From positions 13,332-23,332 of the forward strand of contig DOTC01000203.1 of assembly GCA_003513855.1 (NCBI GenBank): a DNA stretch of 10,001 nt, written 5' to 3'. Source of the stretch: Deltaproteobacteria bacterium (GTDB lineage: Bacteria; Desulfobacterota; Deferrimicrobia; Deferrimicrobiales; Deferrimicrobiaceae). A model generated the notes under the pieces. That model had not been told where the DNA came from. It was given only the letters and a program-made list of their open reading frames with translations, and did no database searches. Position numbers and translations under genes: made by a program. The number at the start of each line of letters is the position of its first letter. The stretch's first letter is position 1. This document shows positions 5,875-10,001 of this stretch, piece by piece.

Positions 5875-7710
5875 TCACGTGAGGATCGGCACGTACACCT
5901 TGATCCTCGTTCCCATCCCCGGTTCCGACCAGACGTTCAACTTCCCGTCGAGGAGGGCGATGCGCTCCTCCATCCCGAGCAGGCCAAGGCCGATATAGGT
6001 CCCGTCCCTGGCCGATTCGAGAACACCCTCGAGGTCGAACCCCTTGCCGTCATCCTCGATCTCGATCTCGATCCCCGAATCCCCGAAGATCAGGGACACG
6101 AAGACATGTTCCGCGTCCGCATGCTTGCTGACGTTGATGATCGCCTCCTGGATGACCCGGAACAGCACGAGCTCGATCTTTCCATAGTCCGGTACTCCCT
6201 GGAAACGGGCCTTCCACCCCTCGCTGTCGCCTTTCGTGGTAATGTAATAGGGAATCCCTCTTTCCCCTAGATGTTTCTCCAGCACCCATTTGATGGCCGA
6301 CTCGAGCCCGAGGTCGTCGAGGACGGGAGGACGAAGGTCGTTGACCAGGCGGTGAACGCCTTTCAGCATGGACATGCACTGTTCCCGGATCTGCCTGAGC
6401 TGTTTCCCTACCGGATCGTAGTCGGAAAACCGGGATATGATCGAGTCGAGGGAGATCATGGTGGCATTCAGGGATTGGCTCGTGTCATCGTGCAGCTCCC
6501 GGGCGATCCGCTTCCGCTCGGCTTCCTCCGCGTTGATGACCTCCCGCAGGAGCACCGCCAGCTTCTCCTTGCTTTGCAGGAGTTCTCTGGTCCTGTCGGC
6601 AACCCTGTTTTCCAGTTCGGCGCTGTACCGTTGAATGCTCTCCACCGATTCGGCGAGCCGGATCCGCATTTCGTCGAAGCTCACGCCGAGAGTTCCGATT
6701 TCGTCTTTGGTCGAGACCTCGATCGGATCCTGCAGGTTTCCCCGGGCGATTTTCTGGGTCGCGCCGATCAGCGAATGGATCGGCCGCACGATCCCTTTGG
6801 AAAGGCCGACCGCCAGGAGCAGGCCGGTGAAGATGGAAACGACGCTCAATACCAGGAACCCTTTCCGCAGCGAGATCGACGGGGCAAACACCTTTTCCCG
6901 GGGATCCCGCACGGAGACTCCCCAGGGTGCAACAGACAGGGGGGCGAACGCCAGCATGTCCCGCTCCCTCTTGTTGCCGGGATAACTCTCCTTGCACCGG
7001 TGGCAGTTGATGACCGAGCCTTTTCTGTCCGCGATGAGAACGTTCAGGAATTTGTTCTGCTGGCTGCACGTGAGAATCTTTCTGGGATCGTTGGAGGCGA
7101 TGATCACTCCCCGGCTGTCCATGAGCTCGATGTATGTATCCGGCTCCATGTAGACGCTTTTGATCGCGTGCGCCAGCAGATAATTCGTCGGGTCGATCTC
7201 CCCCCCCGCCACTCCGACGATCTCTCCGTTCTTGTTCTTCAGCGGGACGAGTGCGAAGATCACCTTCTTAAGGGTCGGGCTGACGGTGTAGACATCCGAA
7301 ATGACCGGTTTCATCTCCGCGAGGGTCCTGCGCACGTAAGGGATGCTCAAGAGATTTACCCGCTCCTCCTCGGTGTGCGGGTATGCGATCACCACGTTCC
7401 CGTAAGTGTCCATGAGGAAGATCCGGTCCGTGAAGATGGAATATTCGAAGGCCGTTTTGAGTGCCTTCCTCTCGGGTCCCCATTCGCCGTCGTGGAAATC
7501 GATCTTCCCGGACAGGGAGATGTCGTAGAGCCTTTTCAGGTTGGTCTCCAGGACATGGTCGATATATTGCCCGACGATATTCGCCAGGGCGAGCCGGTTC
7601 TCCAGGGACCTGTTGATGCTGGCGTCGATGCTCAAATGGCTGATGATCCCGAGGCTGGCCAGGATGATCACCAGGTTGATGATAATCAGGAAGACGATTC
7701 GTTTTTGCAT
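5875..7710 (-). CDS. Membrane sensor histidine kinase, dCache-like sensor with HAMP and NarX-type (HisKA_3) transmitter
   Basis: A 611-residue inner-membrane sensor kinase. In order: membrane segment 1 (about 5-24); a large extracytoplasmic domain (about 28-280) with the double-PAS look of dCache sensors; membrane segment 2 (about 284-304); HAMP (about 305-357); a coiled coil (about 358-395); the HisKA_3 dimerisation helix AEEAERKRIARELHDDTSQSL with phospho-acceptor His407; and an ATPase domain with the N box QEAIINVSKHA (Asn526), the G1 box EDDGKGF (Asp553/554) and the G2 region GLGLLGM. The transmitter type matches the NarL-type regulator that follows. The sensor domain has Cys215, Cys236 and Cys239 (the latter two as Cys-His-Arg-Cys), unusual for a ligand-binding Cache domain and possibly a metal, haem or redox site. 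A run of eight G on the coding strand (7207-7200) spans codons 168-171. ATG 7710 has only a weak GGAG upstream. The ligand is unknown. Confidence 0.93.
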   Translation of the reverse strand: MQKRIVFLIIINLVIILASLGIISHLSIDASINRSLENRLALANIVGQYIDHVLETNLKRLYDISLSGKIDFHDGEWGPERKALKTAFEYSIFTDRIFLMDTYGNVVIAYPHTEEERVNLLSIPYVRRTLAEMKPVISDVYTVSPTLKKVIFALVPLKNKNGEIVGVAGGEIDPTNYLLAHAIKSVYMEPDTYIELMDSRGVIIASNDPRKILTCSQQNKFLNVLIADRKGSVINCHRCKESYPGNKRERDMLAFAPLSVAPWGVSVRDPREKVFAPSISLRKGFLVLSVVSIFTGLLLAVGLSKGIVRPIHSLIGATQKIARGNLQDPIEVSTKDEIGTLGVSFDEMRIRLAESVESIQRYSAELENRVADRTRELLQSKEKLAVLLREVINAEEAERKRIARELHDDTSQSLNATMISLDSIISRFSDYDPVGKQLRQIREQCMSMLKGVHRLVNDLRPPVLDDLGLESAIKWVLEKHLGERGIPYYITTKGDSEGWKARFQGVPDYGKIELVLFRVIQEAIINVSKHADAEHVFVSLIFGDSGIEIEIEDDGKGFDLEGVLESARDGTYIGLGLLGMEERIALLDGKLNVWSEPGMGTRIKVYVPILT

Positions 7711-7746
7711 GCTCCGACTTCGCCCCGGGAATCGTGAGGTACCGAA

Positions 7747-8505
7747 CTATTTGGCGGGAACCCCGACCTTCAGGCTCCGCGTTTCCCCGGCAACGTTTTT
7801 CTCCAGGTCCTCCGGGGCCACGCCCTCCATCCGGGCAAGTTCCAGCGGGTGTTCCCGGATCATCCTCTCCCTCGAGATATACCCCGTGAAGACGCTGGTA
7901 TCCAGAGGAAAAACCTCGGGGCTGAAGATCGAATTGTAGATGTGCCATACGGCGTTGAGCAGGAAGATCAGCATCGCCTCGTTCGAATGAAGGGCCTTGG
8001 CTGCGGGGATAAACTCCCCGGGGAGGATCCGCGTGACCAGGGTCGGCAGCCAGAGGATGACCCCCGTCATGATCATCAGGATCCCCCCGACCAGAATGGT
8101 CCAGTACTCGAACTTCTCCATGTAGTCGTACCGGTCGCACTTCGCCGGCTGGTTTTCAAACCCGAAGTAATACCGGATGTTGTGGATCGCATCCTCATAA
8201 TCTTTTTTCGTGATGAACATCGACGGCTGCCATCTGCCGCGGAGGACCCCCAGGATCCCGACAAGGACGTTGCTCAAAAGTTCCAGGGAGAACAGGAGCC
8301 CGGTGTACCGGTGGATGAGACGCACGTTGTCGATGCCGCCCAGCTTCAGGATGAACCATTGCGACAGATCCAGGTGCCAGAACCTCTGGCAGAGACCGGT
8401 GGCGAAAAGAATCATGGTGGTCAGGATGATTCCCCAGTGCTCCAGGACCCGATACGTGCTGAACCTTCGGATCCTCTTCCGTTTCTCCCGGAATTCCCCG
8501 TTCAT
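7747..8505 (-). CDS. Membrane cytochrome b, formate dehydrogenase gamma / b561-like, four-helix di-haem type
   Basis: A 252-residue inner-membrane protein predicted to carry two b haems and exchange electrons between the quinone pool and the multihaem cytochrome c encoded just upstream. Four membrane segments are visible (about 25-42, 62-88, 133-153, 172-195), with candidate haem ligands His23 (VLEHWG), His65 (RLIHRYTG), His173 (KALHSNEA) and His188 (AVWHIYNS), as in formate dehydrogenase gamma and Ni/Fe-hydrogenase cytochrome b subunits. After the last helix comes the VFPLDTSVFTGYI segment and a conserved-looking REHPLE block typical of this branch, then a soluble tail. No dehydrogenase or hydrogenase catalytic subunit lies beside it, so it is more likely a Cbc-like quinone:cytochrome c module than part of a formate dehydrogenase. 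The start ATG 8505 has GGGGGAGGGG upstream. Gaps are 19 bases from the cytochrome c stop and 36 bases to the kinase. Confidence 0.88.
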   Translation of the reverse strand: MNGEFREKRKRIRRFSTYRVLEHWGIILTTMILFATGLCQRFWHLDLSQWFILKLGGIDNVRLIHRYTGLLFSLELLSNVLVGILGVLRGRWQPSMFITKKDYEDAIHNIRYYFGFENQPAKCDRYDYMEKFEYWTILVGGILMIMTGVILWLPTLVTRILPGEFIPAAKALHSNEAMLIFLLNAVWHIYNSIFSPEVFPLDTSVFTGYISRERMIREHPLELARMEGVAPEDLEKNVAGETRSLKVGVPAK

Positions 8506-8524
8506 CCCTCTGCCCCTCCCCCGC

Positions 8525-9982
8525 TCACCGGTTGACCGCGTAGCGCCAGATGTGCAGGAGAACCTGCAGGATCAGCCCCGCCCACATGATCGGGAGGAAA
8601 ATCTTGTAGAATCCGTTCACGAAGAAGATCATGGGGTATTTCGAAAGGGACGGCTTGTAGTGGAACAGCCAGGCGCTCGGGAATTTCTCCGTAGCGTCCA
8701 GGTGGCACTTCTGGCACCGTTTGACGAGGTTCTTCTTGACGGATGCGGGATCTGCGCTCACCGTGCTGACGATGTTGTGCGTGCCGTGGCAGTCGTTGCA
8801 CACCGCGATCGGCCTGGCCGGTTTGTAGAGCTCCTCCCGCTCTTTCTTGTAGAACCCGAGAGTGACCCCGTGGAAATCCTCGAGGTAGGTCTTGAGCACG
8901 TCGGTCGAAAGGCCGTACTTCCCGACCACGGCCGGATTCGCATGGCAGTTCCCGCACATCTGGGGAATCTTCTCGTGATACGCCATCGTCATCGGGTTCT
9001 GGATGTCGTGCGCCGTGTGGCAATCGATGCAGATCGGGACATCCTGGTTCTGCTCGTTGATCAGGGCGTTTCCATGAACGCTTTTCGCATACGTCTCGTA
9101 GACCGCCGGATGGCATCTCTTGCATCGCTGGGTGGTGATCAGTCCGCCCTTGACCCCGTGGGAAATGTGGGCGATCTGGTGGGACCCGTGGCAATCGTTG
9201 CATACCGGCGCCTTCAGGTTTCCGTGGCTCAGGAGGGAATAGTGCACGCTGTCCAGGGTCTTCGTGTAATTGTCGAAATGGCATCTCCGGCAGCTTTCCG
9301 AAGAGGCGATGATGTATTCCCTCCTGCTCCGGAAGCGCTTTTCCGGGTGCTCTTCCGAGGAATACCCGTAGTGGCAGTCCGAACATCGGAGTTTGCCGTG
9401 CGCGGAGGAGTCCAATACGGCGAGGTCCACCTTGAGGGACATCCGTTCCTCGTTGCGGAACTTCATGGAGAGTTCGTGCTGGTGACAGCTCTGGCAATAC
9501 TGTTTTTCGTTGGAGAAGACCTTCCCGCCGGATGCGGCGGTCACCGAGTGGGCGTTGTGGCAGTTGGTGCAGATGGGCGTTACGCCCAGTTTCTCCTTTT
9601 TCAGGAGAGTCGCGTGGACGGCTTTGTCCTTGATCTTGTCGGCGGAATGGCACCGCCGGCAGATGGAGGACGACCGGAGCCGGTATTGGTCCCTGCTCTT
9701 GTATTGCCCGGAGGGGTGACTCTCCGCGGAAAAACCGGAGTGGCACTCCGAACACGTGAGGAAATTATGGACCGAGGTCCGGATCTTCTCCGGGTTCACA
9801 TACGCTTCAACGGTTTCCTCGTTCAGGAACGTTTTGACAATCCCTTTTTTCCCGTGGCACAGGAGACATTTTCTCGATGCGCCGGATTCGTCCGCTTGCC
9901 TCGCCTGGCCGGCGGCGGCGGGAAGGACCAGGAGCGAGAGGAGGAGGGCCAAAATCCATCGAATTCTCGTTCCGGCCTTCAT
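8525..9982 (-). CDS. Tridecahaem c-type cytochrome with signal peptide and C-terminal membrane anchor
   Basis: A 485-residue exported electron carrier. An N-terminal signal (about 1-25, hydrophobic core WILALLLSLLVLPAAA) precedes 13 CXXCH haem motifs with cysteines starting at residues 39, 77, 108, 138, 163, 200, 231, 261, 287, 318, 343, 395 and 423. Four motifs are followed by a further His in the form CXXCHxxH (CTNCHNAH, CNDCHGSH, CIDCHTAH, CNDCHGTH), the doubled-CXXCH arrangement. The sequence is built from repeats (see findings). A single hydrophobic helix near the C-terminus (about 455-478) ending in HIWRYAVNR should anchor it in the inner membrane facing the periplasm. Followed at 19 bases by a di-haem cytochrome b, it probably takes electrons from quinol via that subunit and passes them to periplasmic or extracellular acceptors, as in Geobacter Cbc complexes; direction and acceptor are inferred. 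ATG 9982 has CGGAGGGG about 8 bases upstream. No reductase family is recognised. Confidence 0.92.
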   Translation of the reverse strand: MKAGTRIRWILALLLSLLVLPAAAGQARQADESGASRKCLLCHGKKGIVKTFLNEETVEAYVNPEKIRTSVHNFLTCSECHSGFSAESHPSGQYKSRDQYRLRSSSICRRCHSADKIKDKAVHATLLKKEKLGVTPICTNCHNAHSVTAASGGKVFSNEKQYCQSCHQHELSMKFRNEERMSLKVDLAVLDSSAHGKLRCSDCHYGYSSEEHPEKRFRSRREYIIASSESCRRCHFDNYTKTLDSVHYSLLSHGNLKAPVCNDCHGSHQIAHISHGVKGGLITTQRCKRCHPAVYETYAKSVHGNALINEQNQDVPICIDCHTAHDIQNPMTMAYHEKIPQMCGNCHANPAVVGKYGLSTDVLKTYLEDFHGVTLGFYKKEREELYKPARPIAVCNDCHGTHNIVSTVSADPASVKKNLVKRCQKCHLDATEKFPSAWLFHYKPSLSKYPMIFFVNGFYKIFLPIMWAGLILQVLLHIWRYAVNR

Positions 9983-10001
9983 GGGGCGCCCCTCCGGTTA
10001 T

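Noticed and set aside
4792..7737. Two long plus-strand open frames (4792-6270 and 6271-7737) opposite the kinase and regulator
   Set aside because: They are antisense to genes with full domain architecture, and their compositions (Asp/Val/Arg/Gln-rich) are typical reverse-frame products. The abutting ends are coincidental.
7747..9982. Formate dehydrogenase or hydrogenase complex
   Set aside because: The cytochrome b resembles those gamma/b-type subunits, but no molybdopterin, NiFe or iron-sulfur subunit is present beside it; its partner is a multihaem cytochrome c.
8525..9982. NrfA-type nitrite reductase or octahaem hydroxylamine/tetrathionate reductase
   Set aside because: There is no CXXCK active-site motif; all 13 motifs are CXXCH and arranged as repeats, which fits an electron-transfer protein rather than a known reductase.
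1..10001. CRISPR array, tRNA/rRNA gene, insertion sequence or phage remnant
   Set aside because: I saw no regularly spaced direct repeats, no cloverleaf with a conserved T-loop, and no transposase, integrase or capsid-like protein. Nearly all of the window is accounted for by the listed genes.

Overview
This window comes from the chromosome of a GC-rich Gram-negative bacterium, most likely an anaerobic or facultative respirer of the Desulfuromonadota/Desulfobacterota ('deltaproteobacterial') type. The assignment is an inference from gene content: a 13-haem c-type cytochrome paired with a membrane cytochrome b, a glutaryl-CoA dehydrogenase beside a Liv-type ABC importer, and an LpxH-type lipid A enzyme, which implies an outer membrane. 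No single sequence fixes the taxon. Coding density is high, every gene except lpxH lies on the minus strand, and I saw no tRNA, rRNA, CRISPR array, insertion sequence or phage gene.

Right part (9982 down to 5182, minus strand): a tightly packed four-gene unit, read as multihaem cytochrome c, cytochrome b, sensor histidine kinase, NarL-type response regulator, with gaps of 19, 36 and 36 bases. The two cytochromes look like a quinone/periplasmic-cytochrome electron-transfer module. The two-component pair behind them is probably its dedicated regulator, or reads the same electron-transfer chain. The kinase's extracytoplasmic sensor domain carries an unusual group of cysteines (Cys215, Cys236, Cys239). 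This unit is the most interesting part of the window.

Middle (4407-5174, plus strand): an lpxH-like metallophosphoesterase gene, convergent with the response regulator and only 7 bases from it. It is divergent from the gene to its left across a 270-base gap.

Left part (4136 down to 1, minus strand): glutaryl-CoA dehydrogenase, a 186-base spacer with a possible 26-codon small ORF, a Tat-exported substrate-binding protein, a 98-base spacer with a strong RNA hairpin, then livH and the first 174 codons of livM, which runs off the window. The ATP-binding subunits (livG/livF) would be expected beyond the left edge. This layout suggests a carbon-uptake and catabolism cluster in which the importer may bring in an aromatic or dicarboxylic acid feeding into glutaryl-CoA, rather than branched-chain amino acids. 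The substrate cannot be read from the sequence.
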